Shown piece after piece: positions 6,650 through 13,602 of a DNA stretch of 14,145 nt; the stretch's first letter is position 1; every line of letters begins with the position of its first letter. Source of the stretch: CAZYSK01 sp964649415. Lineage in GTDB: Bacteria > Chloroflexota > Anaerolineae > B4-G1. The notes under the pieces are model-generated. The model did not search any database. It was not told the DNA's origin and saw only the letters and a program-made list of their open reading frames with translations. The translations under genes and the position numbers were made by a program. Where the stretch lies: contig CAZYSK010000122.1 in NCBI GenBank assembly GCA_964649415.1, positions 1-14,145 on the forward strand, written 5' to 3'.

Positions 6650-7885
6650 TCAGACTGTAGGGTCGTAGGTCTTCATCCAATCCAGGCCGGTCTGTGCCGC
6701 GGCCTGGCCCTCAACCTGGACGGACTGTGTGCCCAGGTAGCGCAGAAACCGCCCGAAGCAGTCGTGCAGATCGGCGTGCAGTCTTTCCGTCTGTCTCACG
6801 CCGTCCTCCCACCACCAGCCTTTGACGACCAGTGCCCCGCTCTCCTTGTCCCGGCCCGGTTCAAACCGGGCTACGAAGCGGTCGCCGTGCAGGATGGGCA
6901 GCACGTAGTAGCCATAGCGCCGTTCGGCGGCCGGCTTGTACACCTCCCACACGTATTCGAAGTCGAACAGGTCCTGCACCAGCCGCCGGTCCCAGAGCAG
7001 GTTGTCCAGCGGGGCCAGCACGACGGCACGCGGCGGCGGGCCATCGGGGTCCAGTGCTCGGTCGAGGCATGGGGTGTCCGCAGCCCTGATGTAGAGCGGA
7101 GGTCCCATGCCCTCCACGCGCAGCTCCACGATTTCCCCCTGCTCAAGCAGCCGCCCGAAGGCGGCGCTGCGTTCCGGGCTCTTGATGTCGGAAATCCCGA
7201 GCCAGGCGCCACCGGACCGGTTCCACAACAGCCCGACGCTCCCAATGCGTCTCATGACGTACCAGTCGTGATACTGCTCCTGTGCCTCGTTGGGGTCGGG
7301 AGCCGCCAGCAACTCCTCTGGAACGTGGCGGCTGGCGAAGTCATACACCTTACGGGTGTGTACCTTGTGGTGGATGATCAGCTCGCCCCAGGAATACATG
7401 CTTTCCAGTGCCGCTCGCGCCAGCCGTGTCGGCGCCCACGACCAGTCCACGGTCTGATCGAAATCCAGGTCGATTGAGGACAGCGGGCCGCGCTCCTGGA
7501 TCGCCTGGCGCACCTGGGGCAGGATAGATCGGACGGCCTCGGGGCTCTTCCCCGGGTGGCGCCGGGCACGCTCCCTGCGGCGGTGGAAACACGGCCAGTC
7601 CTCGACGCAGTAGATCGCCATGTTCTTGTCCCACCCGTCGACGAGCCTCCGGTCCTCGTAGAGCAGTTCCCGCAGCATCCCGGGCCGGAAGTCCGAGACG
7701 CGGGCCTGGAGCACCAACTCCGAGTTGTGGCCCACGATGTTGAGCGGGTCGTACTGCAGGCAGCCGACGCGACGGACGTAGCTGAGCACGCCGGACTTGC
7801 CCGCCAACGCGTACGGCGGCCACAGGCCCTGGTGGGCCAGCATGCAGCGGCGGGCCTGCTGCCTGGTGAGCGTGAGCTTCTCCAT
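6650..7885 (-). CDS. Winged-helix DNA glycosylase of the YcaQ/AlkZ (HTH_42) family
   Basis: Protein of 411 residues, the normal size for this family. It has the family N-terminus (LTLTRQQARR), the RRVGCLQYDPLNIV segment and the WDKNMAIYCVEDWPCFH segment. Q44-Y45-D46 fits the QxD catalytic motif of the YcaQ branch, as opposed to QxQ in AlkZ. Members remove alkylated bases and unhook interstrand crosslinks using three winged-helix domains, so the protein is expected to work on DNA in the cytoplasm. ATG 7885 has AGGAG (7893-7897) 7 nt upstream, overlapping the end of the DUF362 gene (stop at 7896), which indicates one transcript. A LexA-type box stands at the head of this operon. Antibiotic self-resistance is a known role of AlkZ; no biosynthetic genes are present here, so general repair is the simpler reading. 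Confidence 0.9.
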   Translation of the reverse strand: MEKLTLTRQQARRCMLAHQGLWPPYALAGKSGVLSYVRRVGCLQYDPLNIVGHNSELVLQARVSDFRPGMLRELLYEDRRLVDGWDKNMAIYCVEDWPCFHRRRERARRHPGKSPEAVRSILPQVRQAIQERGPLSSIDLDFDQTVDWSWAPTRLARAALESMYSWGELIIHHKVHTRKVYDFASRHVPEELLAAPDPNEAQEQYHDWYVMRRIGSVGLLWNRSGGAWLGISDIKSPERSAAFGRLLEQGEIVELRVEGMGPPLYIRAADTPCLDRALDPDGPPPRAVVLAPLDNLLWDRRLVQDLFDFEYVWEVYKPAAERRYGYYVLPILHGDRFVARFEPGRDKESGALVVKGWWWEDGVRQTERLHADLHDCFGRFLRYLGTQSVQVEGQAAAQTGLDWMKTYDPTV

Positions 7886-7895
7886 CTGGGATCTC

Positions 7896-9005
7896 CTAGT
7901 CCACCATGTATCCTTGCTCCTGGTATCGCTCGAACAACTGCCCCCAGGCGGTGCCGTCGCGCCAGCGCCTGGCCACGGCCTTGTACTTCAGGGGCCAGTA
8001 GAGGTAATCCTGCTCGACCTCCCCGATCAGGATGGCGATCCATACCAGGGGCGTCCGCAGCACGAGTTTCTGGAACACGCTCGTGGGTCCGTACCAGGCC
8101 AGCCAGGCCAGGAAGCGATGGGAGTTGTAGCCTATCTCGAAGCGCCAGTCCTCCCCCGATACGTCGTCGCCTACCATCTCGATCTGGCTGACGTCGCCCA
8201 CGCCTAGCCCGCGCTCGTGGGCCAGGCGGATGTAGTCGATCTCCAGCGGGTCGAAACCCATGAGCTTGGCGGCTACCGCGTCAATCGCCACCTGGTCGGC
8301 GGAGGCCAGGATCACGTTCTTGACCACCGGTTGCATCATGCGCGGCCCTGGGCCATTGCCCGCGGTCGTGCCGTCCATCACGGCGAACATGCCGGGGTGA
8401 ATCTCCTTCTGGATCGCCAGCAGATCCACCAGCGTCTCGTGAATCCAGGTATGTGTGTAGTGCCGGTACTTGCTGAGCAGCCCGCCGAAGGCGTTCTTCA
8501 TCGCCCCGGTGGTCGTGGTGTACATGTGTGTCTTGACCGTGGGCAGGTGAACGATGTTCTTGCCCAGGAAGAAGTCCGGGATGTGGATGCCCTTGGGGTA
8601 GATGTGATCCAGGGCCAGCATCGTGGCCTTGGGCCGGTAGGGCACCCAGGCCATGTCCTGCTCGTGGAAGTTGTACAGGACCGGTACCTCGTGATGCCGA
8701 AAGATCGGCACGTATCCGTTCAGGTCCTCGCCTTTGAACGCGTTCGTGACCACAGTCCGGTTCTGTACGCAGACCATGTCGTCGAAGCCGGCCTGGCGCA
8801 GCGCCAAAATGGTGCCTTCGAGCTGCCAGGGGGTGGTGTTGGCCCCCGGCATCGGGAAGTGCCACGTGATGTTATCCTTGAGGATGGTCGTGGTGTTGGG
8901 CTGGAGTGCCTCCGCGCCCCCGGCGAGCTCGAACAGCCGCCGGTAGTCGTCGATCACGGTCTCGGGCTGCGTGTACAACGCGGCGACTTTGGGCCTATTG
9001 GACAT
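7896..9005 (-). CDS. DUF362 domain-containing protein
   Basis: Protein of 369 residues. The DUF362 core is clear: a DNITWHFP segment near residue 44, LPTVKTH (154-160), TTTTGAMKNAFGG (163-175), MDGTTAGNGPGP (210-221) and ASADQVAIDAVAAKLMG (234-250). No 4Fe-4S ferredoxin motif is present, unlike some DUF362 proteins. A C-terminal extension of about 80 residues includes an aromatic, hydrophobic stretch that could contact a membrane. The family's activity is not settled, so no reaction is proposed. ATG 9005 has AGGAG (9015-9019) 9 nt upstream. It is the first gene after the promoter at 9113-9141 and is followed after 10 nt by the glycosylase gene. Why a DUF362 protein is paired with a repair glycosylase is unclear. 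Confidence 0.9.
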   Translation of the reverse strand: MSNRPKVAALYTQPETVIDDYRRLFELAGGAEALQPNTTTILKDNITWHFPMPGANTTPWQLEGTILALRQAGFDDMVCVQNRTVVTNAFKGEDLNGYVPIFRHHEVPVLYNFHEQDMAWVPYRPKATMLALDHIYPKGIHIPDFFLGKNIVHLPTVKTHMYTTTTGAMKNAFGGLLSKYRHYTHTWIHETLVDLLAIQKEIHPGMFAVMDGTTAGNGPGPRMMQPVVKNVILASADQVAIDAVAAKLMGFDPLEIDYIRLAHERGLGVGDVSQIEMVGDDVSGEDWRFEIGYNSHRFLAWLAWYGPTSVFQKLVLRTPLVWIAILIGEVEQDYLYWPLKYKAVARRWRDGTAWGQLFERYQEQGYMVD

Positions 9006-9083
9006 AAGAAGTGTCTCCTTGTGTGTAGGACAACGTTTGGAACCTGTGCCCTCCTCCGTGCCTGCCTGTTTGAAGAATGTGCG

Positions 9084-9097
9084 AGAACGTTTGTTCT
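9084..9097 (-). promoter_or_regulatory. LexA/SOS-type operator (GAAC-N4-GTTC)
   Basis: The minus strand reads AGAACAAACGTTCT. The core GAACAAACGTTC fits the Bacillus-type LexA consensus CGAACRNRYGTTYG at every core position, failing only at the two flanking C and G. It lies about 10-22 nt downstream of the transcription start predicted from the TATAAT at 9113-9118, where a bound repressor would block elongation or open-complex formation. The operon it controls contains a DNA glycosylase, which fits. LexA itself is not in the window. Confidence 0.5.
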
Positions 9098-9112
9098 ATC
9101 CGTTGCCCGGCT

Positions 9113-9141
9113 ATTATACGCACACTGCCCGACTTACGCAA
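9113..9141 (-). promoter_or_regulatory. Sigma-70 promoter of the DUF362-glycosylase operon
   Basis: A perfect TATAAT (9113-9118, minus strand) lies 17 nt downstream of TTGCGT (9136-9141), a -35 with only the TTG half conserved. Predicted start is near 9106, giving a leader of about 100 nt. A good -10 with a weak -35 would suit a regulated promoter. Confidence 0.6.
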
Positions 9142-9183
9142 GTGGGGCGAGGCTGCCCGCTGACCACAACTCAGCCACCGCGC

Positions 9184-9699
9184 TCACTTACTGATCAGTC
9201 CCCTCAACTGCACGGCCGTCTGTCCCCCTGGACAAGCGTCTCTGGCCCCGCAGACGGGGCAGATCAGCACGAGCATTCCCAGCGCATAGGCGACCACGAT
9301 ACTCAGGTACGCGAGCAGATAGACCACACTCAGCCGATATATGAAGTACATAGGGAAGAAGATGATCCCAAAGAAGTTGAGATAGGCCAGTGTACAGAAC
9401 AGGTTGTACAGCGCCTTGGATCTCTTGGCGTGCCGAAACAGCTTGGCGATGTAGCTGGACGGTATGCAGAAGCCACCCGCGCCGGGGCAGAGGGTACCCA
9501 CGTGGGGACAGCGCCAGTATATGCAGTTGTAGCTTTGGAAGATCATGACGAACACGAAGAACGCACAGTAGATGACTGCGAAGACCTCCCTAACTGTCCA
9601 GAGGTGTATCGCAATGGCGACGTACATGACGACCATAGGGACTGTGATCAGCACGTACAGCGCTTTTCTCTCGTATGGCACACCGATTCTGTGCATCAT
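9184..9699 (-). CDS. Small polytopic membrane protein with two cysteine clusters
   Basis: I do not recognise a named family. The 171-residue protein has about four membrane segments (roughly 14-34, 38-57, 100-120 and 124-146). Two similar cysteine clusters follow helix 2 and helix 4: CPHVGTLCPGAGGFC (C64, C71, C78, with C59 before it) and CPVCGARDACPGGQ (C147, C150, C156). With a basic N-terminus inside, both clusters would lie on the same, probably cytoplasmic, face, where they could bind a metal or an iron-sulfur cluster, or act as redox thiols. ATG 9699 (or 9696) is 4 nt past the DUF6064 stop with only a weak ribosome site (GGTGG), so translation is probably coupled. Local G+C is low (about 47-48% in sampled lines) compared with the exporter genes. 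It is the last gene of the five-gene block. Confidence 0.75.
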   Translation of the reverse strand: MMHRIGVPYERKALYVLITVPMVVMYVAIAIHLWTVREVFAVIYCAFFVFVMIFQSYNCIYWRCPHVGTLCPGAGGFCIPSSYIAKLFRHAKRSKALYNLFCTLAYLNFFGIIFFPMYFIYRLSVVYLLAYLSIVVAYALGMLVLICPVCGARDACPGGQTAVQLRGLISK

Positions 9700-9703
9700 T
9701 TGT

Positions 9704-10345
9704 CTAGAGTACCACCAGCGCGATCACAAACCCGTATACGCCACTCGCAAGAAGGGCCAGGTCTTCATAGATTCGCTCTCCATCGAAGCCGACAAGGGCC
9801 GCCCTGACGGCTGCAGTGATCGCCATGGACGACAATATGTAGAGAGCTATCGTGTCGAGCTGCGTGGATGCGAAGGCTGTAAGCAACCCGATGGTGAATA
9901 TGTTGGTAGGACACGGCATCGCTCCAAAGAGAGGCACTCTGGGATAGCGATGTCCAACGGTGTACCCTGTCAGGGGATATATGATCACCCCCCAAGCCAT
10001 CATGAAAAGCGATACATACAGACGCCAGCCTGGTTGGGAGACACGGTACGCTGTCTGCATTGAGAAGATGTCCAGGATGAAGATGATCGCCAGGGGGAAG
10101 TAGGCCGCGGCTGTTGCGAATGACACGAAGGGCATTCGCTTCCTCAGATCTCCCATCAGAAAGAGAAAGGCCGCACCGATCCAGATGAAGATGACGCTCA
10201 GGTAAGCTTTGAGAAGGACGGTTGTTGCGATGCCTGGTAGAATGAACAGAAGAGCGGCCAATGTGATCGCCACAACTGCTGTGATGGCTTGCAGGGGGAA
10301 GATTCTCTTATTGTACGACTCGAAGTAGTCGAGCAGTGTGCTCAT
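9704..10345 (-). CDS. DUF6064 family membrane protein
   Basis: Protein of 213 residues. The family pattern is visible: LLDYFESYNKRIFPLQ at the N-terminus, then YPLTGYTVGHRYPRVPLFG and AMPCPTNIFTIGLL (about 123-154). Six or seven hydrophobic helices fill the rest. The invariant-looking GH-YP-P-FG and PCPT segments probably form the functional site, but the family has no known role. The start is ATG 10345 because AGGAGG (10352-10357) is 6 nt upstream and homologues begin at this YFE-Y motif. An in-frame ATG at 10366 overlaps the upstream stop (ATGA) but would put the strong ribosome site inside the gene. It shares a Cys-Pro motif with the following membrane protein, which begins 4 nt after its stop, suggesting that the two work together. 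Confidence 0.85.
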   Translation of the reverse strand: MSTLLDYFESYNKRIFPLQAITAVVAITLAALLFILPGIATTVLLKAYLSVIFIWIGAAFLFLMGDLRKRMPFVSFATAAAYFPLAIIFILDIFSMQTAYRVSQPGWRLYVSLFMMAWGVIIYPLTGYTVGHRYPRVPLFGAMPCPTNIFTIGLLTAFASTQLDTIALYILSSMAITAAVRAALVGFDGERIYEDLALLASGVYGFVIALVVL

Positions 10346-10351
10346 GCTTTT

Positions 10352-10357
10352 CCTCCT
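10352..10357 (-). promoter_or_regulatory. Ribosome binding site of the DUF6064 gene
   Basis: AGGAGG on the minus strand lies 6 nt before ATG 10345. It favours that start over ATG 10366. Confidence 0.75.
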
Positions 10358-10362
10358 CTCAT

Positions 10363-11292
10363 TCATGCCGTCCTCACGAGGCGAATCGCGTCCCCACCAC
10401 CTTCGCCGTAGTCCGGTGCTGCATAGTGGCGGCTGGTCGCCCGTATCCCCGCGGCATCTCCCGCGAATGTGCCGCCGCGCAGCACCTTGATGGTGTCCCG
10501 GTAGCTCGTGCTGGCTAGCTTAGGCCCCGTTGGGTCGCTGGATGGCGATTCTTCGTAGTAATCGCGTGTATACCAGTCCCAACACCATTCCATCAGGTTA
10601 CCGCTCATATCGTACAGCCCCAGTTCATTCGGCTCCAACTGCCCGACGGGATGGGCTTGCTCGCCCGAATTGTCGGCATACCAGCCGACTTCAGCGGGAT
10701 CATCGCTGCCGGCGTACACATAGCCCTGACTCCTGTTTCCGCCACGAGCGGCATACTCCCACTCGGCCTCCGTGGCAAGCCGGTATCCGGTTGCAGTGAA
10801 GTCGCACTTCGTGCCTAGCCTCTTCAGCTCGTAGCAGGGGATGAGCCCTGCTCTCTCGCTCAGCCAGTTGCAGTACTCCACAGCGTCATACCAGATCACG
10901 CCCACGGGCAGATCTCCGCACGCTGCATCGCTGCGAAAGTCACTGTACTGCTCGCAGGTTACCTCGTACTTGCTGATGTAGAAGGGCGCGGTGATCTGTA
11001 CCGTGTGCACGGGTTGCTCGGCTGAACGGCCGCTGGCGGACCCCATCTCGAAACTGCCGGCCTCCACCAGGACCATGTCGAATCCGCCGGGCTCGCCCAC
11101 GACCACCGGTGTTGGGGTGGGTGGAACCTCGGTCGGTGTGGGTGGAGGGGGTGTGGGCGTCGCCGTGGGCGCGGCCTCAGGCTCTTCCGCGCCTCCGGTG
11201 GGCGCTCCCGGCGTGCACGCACCCAGAACTGCGGCAGAAGCAGCCGCCCCCGCCATGGTGAGGAACTCACGTCTCGATAGTCTTAACGCCAC
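10363..11292 (-). CDS. SUMF1/FGE-domain lipoprotein with Tat-type signal, catalytic cysteines absent
   Basis: Protein of 309 residues. The N-terminus has a twin-arginine motif (SRREFL, 6-11) and a lipobox LGAC with lipidation Cys26, followed by a Thr/Pro-rich linker (about 43-63) and a full SUMF1 domain (about 71-305). Domain hallmarks are MVLVEAGSFEMGS, PFYISKYEVT, GYRLATEAEWEYAARGG, NELGLYDMSGNLMEW and VLRGGTFAGDAAGIRATSR. Formylglycine-generating enzymes carry two copper-binding cysteines after the RGG segment; here that stretch has none. The protein is therefore more likely a binding or structural domain on the outer face of the membrane. No sulfatase lies in the window. The start is GTG 11292, 6 nt after a full AAGGAGG (11299-11305); ATG 11313 overlaps the upstream stop and is the alternative. 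Confidence 0.9.
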   Translation of the reverse strand: MALRLSRREFLTMAGAAASAAVLGACTPGAPTGGAEEPEAAPTATPTPPPPTPTEVPPTPTPVVVGEPGGFDMVLVEAGSFEMGSASGRSAEQPVHTVQITAPFYISKYEVTCEQYSDFRSDAACGDLPVGVIWYDAVEYCNWLSERAGLIPCYELKRLGTKCDFTATGYRLATEAEWEYAARGGNRSQGYVYAGSDDPAEVGWYADNSGEQAHPVGQLEPNELGLYDMSGNLMEWCWDWYTRDYYEESPSSDPTGPKLASTSYRDTIKVLRGGTFAGDAAGIRATSRHYAAPDYGEGGGDAIRLVRTA

Positions 11293-11298
11293 CTTGTA

Positions 11299-11305
11299 CC
11301 TCCTT
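11299..11305 (-). promoter_or_regulatory. Ribosome binding site of the SUMF1-domain gene
   Basis: AAGGAGG on the minus strand, a full anti-Shine-Dalgarno match, sits 6 nt before GTG 11292. It decides this start over ATG 11313. Confidence 0.75.
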
Positions 11306-11309
11306 GATG

Positions 11310-12593
11310 TCATTGATTAGCCTGCAGTTCATACGCACCGACGTCACAACCGGCCCCTCGAGGCCGGGGTTCTCCGCGCTGGTCGCTATCGACGTTACAT
11401 GCATCGGTGGGGATGGCGTCAATCGCCGGGCTGCCGGGAAGCAGCGCGTGGGTCTGGAGCGTATGGCCGGCGCCGATCGAGCGGCCGCCGTTGTCGGCCA
11501 GAGGTCCCAGCATAGGATCACCAGTGAGGTCGGCGTGGCAACTGCCATCCCCTATGAGGTTGTTGGCGTTCACGCCGATACTGCCATAGACACCGGCGCT
11601 CTCGCAGAGGCCGCAATCCGGCCCCCCGCCGTTGTTGGCGATGATGGTATTGGAGAAGCTCAGCAGATCCCGCACGCAGATGCCGCTGGCTTCGCCTGCG
11701 TGCTTGCCCAGGTTTGCCGCGTCGTTGCCTGCGATGGTGCTGTGCGTGATCGTCACGCTGCCCCGGGCATAGATGCCGGCCACGGAGTCCCGGGCGGTGT
11801 TGCCGCTGATGGTGCAGTTGACGATCTCCATCGTGCCATCGCAGTTGCTCTTGATGCCCCCGCCTCTGCCGGCGGCGTGGTTGCCGCTGATGGTGCTGTT
11901 GGCGATCATCGTCGTCGCGGTCGCGACGGCCTTGATGCCGCCGCCGTTGCCGCACTGGTGGCCGGGTTCCTCAATGCCGTCGGCGACGTTGTCGCTGATG
12001 ATGCAGTTGGTGATGGTCATCGTGCCCCTGTTGCTGATGCCAGCGCCGTCGCTGGCCACGTTGTGGGCGACGACGCTGTCCCGGAGCGCCAGCGCGCAGA
12101 AGTAGTCGTTGTAGATGCCGCCGCCGGTCCGCAGGTGTTCGGGCGGGTTGCCGTGCCGGATCGTCATCCGGCGGATGGTCACGCTAGCGCCGTCCGTGAC
12201 GAGGAAGACGCGACCGGCGGCAGCCTCCACCGATTCGTGGGCTTGGACGATGGTGTTAGCGGCTCCGTGCCCCTGGATGATGACGTCCTTGTCCACGGTG
12301 ATGTCTACTTCCGTGTGGACCGCATCGGTCACGTCGATGGTGGAACCGTCAACGGTGTGGGTGTCGTCGACGGCGGCCTGGATGGTTTTGAAGTCGCAGC
12401 CGTTGGCGCAGACGCTGACCGTGACCAGGAGCGGCGGGGTGCTGGTCGGCACAGGCGTCGCCGTCACTTCCACAACCCTGGGCTGGGACGTGACCACCAC
12501 CTCGACAGTCCTGACGACAGTCCGGGGCTGGCATCCGGCCACCAGCCCCAGCGATAGGGTGATGAGCAGCAGGGCACTTGTCAACTTGTCCAC
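11310..12593 (-). CDS. Right-handed beta-helix lipoprotein with choice-of-anchor Q C-terminus
   Basis: Protein of 427 residues. A lipoprotein signal ends at VAGC (Cys21), followed by a Val/Thr/Pro-rich linker (22-55). Residues about 60-350 form a parallel beta-helix with repeated rungs of the type TITNSTISGNxA-GGGI (around 192, 228, 255, 280 and 312). The end, with LLPGSPAID and DQRGEPRPRGAGCDVGAYEL, is the choice-of-anchor Q signature. Such proteins sit on the cell surface; some are polysaccharide lyases, but no lyase active site is recognisable, so binding or adhesion is as likely. GTG 12593 is preceded by AAGGAAGG. The stop at 11310 overlaps the in-frame ATG 11313 of the next gene. The opposite strand is open over most of its length, a by-product of codon bias. 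Confidence 0.88.
   Translation of the reverse strand: MDKLTSALLLITLSLGLVAGCQPRTVVRTVEVVVTSQPRVVEVTATPVPTSTPPLLVTVSVCANGCDFKTIQAAVDDTHTVDGSTIDVTDAVHTEVDITVDKDVIIQGHGAANTIVQAHESVEAAAGRVFLVTDGASVTIRRMTIRHGNPPEHLRTGGGIYNDYFCALALRDSVVAHNVASDGAGISNRGTMTITNCIISDNVADGIEEPGHQCGNGGGIKAVATATTMIANSTISGNHAAGRGGGIKSNCDGTMEIVNCTISGNTARDSVAGIYARGSVTITHSTIAGNDAANLGKHAGEASGICVRDLLSFSNTIIANNGGGPDCGLCESAGVYGSIGVNANNLIGDGSCHADLTGDPMLGPLADNGGRSIGAGHTLQTHALLPGSPAIDAIPTDACNVDSDQRGEPRPRGAGCDVGAYELQANQ
11721..12025 (-). repeat. Four diverged 40-bp repeats inside the beta-helix gene
   Basis: Units at 11721-11760, 11796-11835, 11877-11916 and 11986-12025 share the plus-strand core GTTGCCGCTGATGGTGC followed by GTTG and GATC. 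Each codes for one beta-helix rung (TITNSTISGN type). The spacings differ (75, 81 and 109 bp), so they are diverged internal duplications and not a recent tandem array. Confidence 0.6.
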
Positions 12594-12637
12594 AGTTGCC
12601 TTCCTTGTGGGTGGGGAACGCTTCCTGGAGCAGAAGG

Positions 12638-12654
12638 GCCAGCCTTGCGCCGGC
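12638..12654 (-). terminator. Weak hairpin after the hydrolase gene
   Basis: On the minus strand GCCGGC and GCTGGC pair over 6 positions (one G-U) around a 5-nt loop, starting 2 nt after the hydrolase stop. There is no U-run. It may attenuate transcription into the lipoprotein genes or simply be chance. Confidence 0.25.
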
Positions 12655-12656
12655 GT

Positions 12657-13490
12657 TCAGGTGGGTTCGCCCAGGTGCTGGCAAAACCAATCCACGGCGT
12701 CTTGCTCCATGGCGGGCGTGACGACGTGTCCCGCCGGGTAGATCCTGAGGCGCAATTCGCGCGGATTGTCCGCATAGTATGGCAGCAGCTCTCGATAGGC
12801 ATAGACTGAGTATAGCTTGGGCTGGTCCGTGTCGAAATCGCAGTTCATGATCAGCAGGGCACGGGGCGCTGCCTCCTTCAGTTTGTCGTATGGATCGATC
12901 TCCCGGACAAACGCGGTGTGTGCCTGGGTCTGCTTCTCCACTCCTGCGAGCGCCGCGGCCCACTCTTCGTTGGAGTAGGTCGTTTCATCCAGGATGTCAA
13001 CCCAGCGGCGCGTGAAACTCGGCACCCCGATCATCGGAACGGCGGCTTTCATCTGCGGCACGTTCGCGAACACCAGGAAACTGGCGTAGCCCCCCATGGA
13101 CAGGCCCGTCACACCACATCGGCCCACATCCACGCGCGGGTCATTCGCGTAGTGAGCCATCAAGGTCCTGACGTCAGCCAGGCACCGGTGGATGACCTGG
13201 AAGAACAGCACGCAAATATCCAGGCCGGTCGCCGGTGGGTAGATGCCGCCTCGCTCCGGGTCTGCGGCACGATCAAGGCGCTCGTCGTAGCGTTCGCCGT
13301 GCAACCAGGCGTCGAAGCTGACGAAGAAGATGCCTCGTTGAGCCAGGCGGTTGCCGAGGCTCAAACCGGTCTCCTTTGTGCCTCCATAGCTGGAGATGAA
13401 GAACACGGCCGGACAACGCTCGGCCGCGCGGGGCGCGAGCGTGAGTGTGGGTATGCCCTGGATGACTGTCGTCTCAAGTGTGATGTGCAT
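12657..13490 (-). CDS. Alpha/beta hydrolase (dienelactone hydrolase/prolyl oligopeptidase-like esterase)
   Basis: Protein of 277 residues. The nucleophile elbow is GLSMGG with Ser131, preceded by a helix and the DVGRCGVTG strand. The acid is probably Asp218 or Asp220 (NCDFDTDQ) and the base His255 (YPAGHVVTPAM). SSYGG at 33-37 would form the oxyanion hole, and FDAWLHGER (59-67) resembles the corresponding region of YjfP-type esterases. No signal peptide is present, so it is cytoplasmic; the substrate is unknown. ATG 13490 fits the fold start (MHITLETTVIQGIPTL), with AGGA a few bases upstream. The frame runs open to 13745, but that part is antisense-like, overlaps the restriction-enzyme remnant and has no hydrolase features. 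It lies 63 nt ahead of the beta-helix lipoprotein gene and probably heads the block, though no clear promoter is seen in 13491-13602. Confidence 0.88.
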   Translation of the reverse strand: MHITLETTVIQGIPTLTLAPRAAERCPAVFFISSYGGTKETGLSLGNRLAQRGIFFVSFDAWLHGERYDERLDRAADPERGGIYPPATGLDICVLFFQVIHRCLADVRTLMAHYANDPRVDVGRCGVTGLSMGGYASFLVFANVPQMKAAVPMIGVPSFTRRWVDILDETTYSNEEWAAALAGVEKQTQAHTAFVREIDPYDKLKEAAPRALLIMNCDFDTDQPKLYSVYAYRELLPYYADNPRELRLRIYPAGHVVTPAMEQDAVDWFCQHLGEPT

Positions 13491-13602
13491 CGTCCTGATC
13501 TCATGGTGTCTGGAGTCTCTGGGTCCAGCGGTGGCAATCTCGACCTGAATCAGAGAACGAAGCGTATTGGTACTTTCGGGAAGAAAGGTATTTGACTTCG
13601 GG

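Noticed and set aside
10363..11292. Annotation as an active formylglycine-generating enzyme
   Set aside because: The catalytic cysteine pair is absent and no sulfatase gene lies nearby.
11304..12557. 417-codon open frame on the plus strand over the beta-helix gene
   Set aside because: Its product is an Asp/Val/Ala/Gly-rich mirror of the minus-strand repeats with no signal or domain, while the minus strand encodes a complete lipoprotein.
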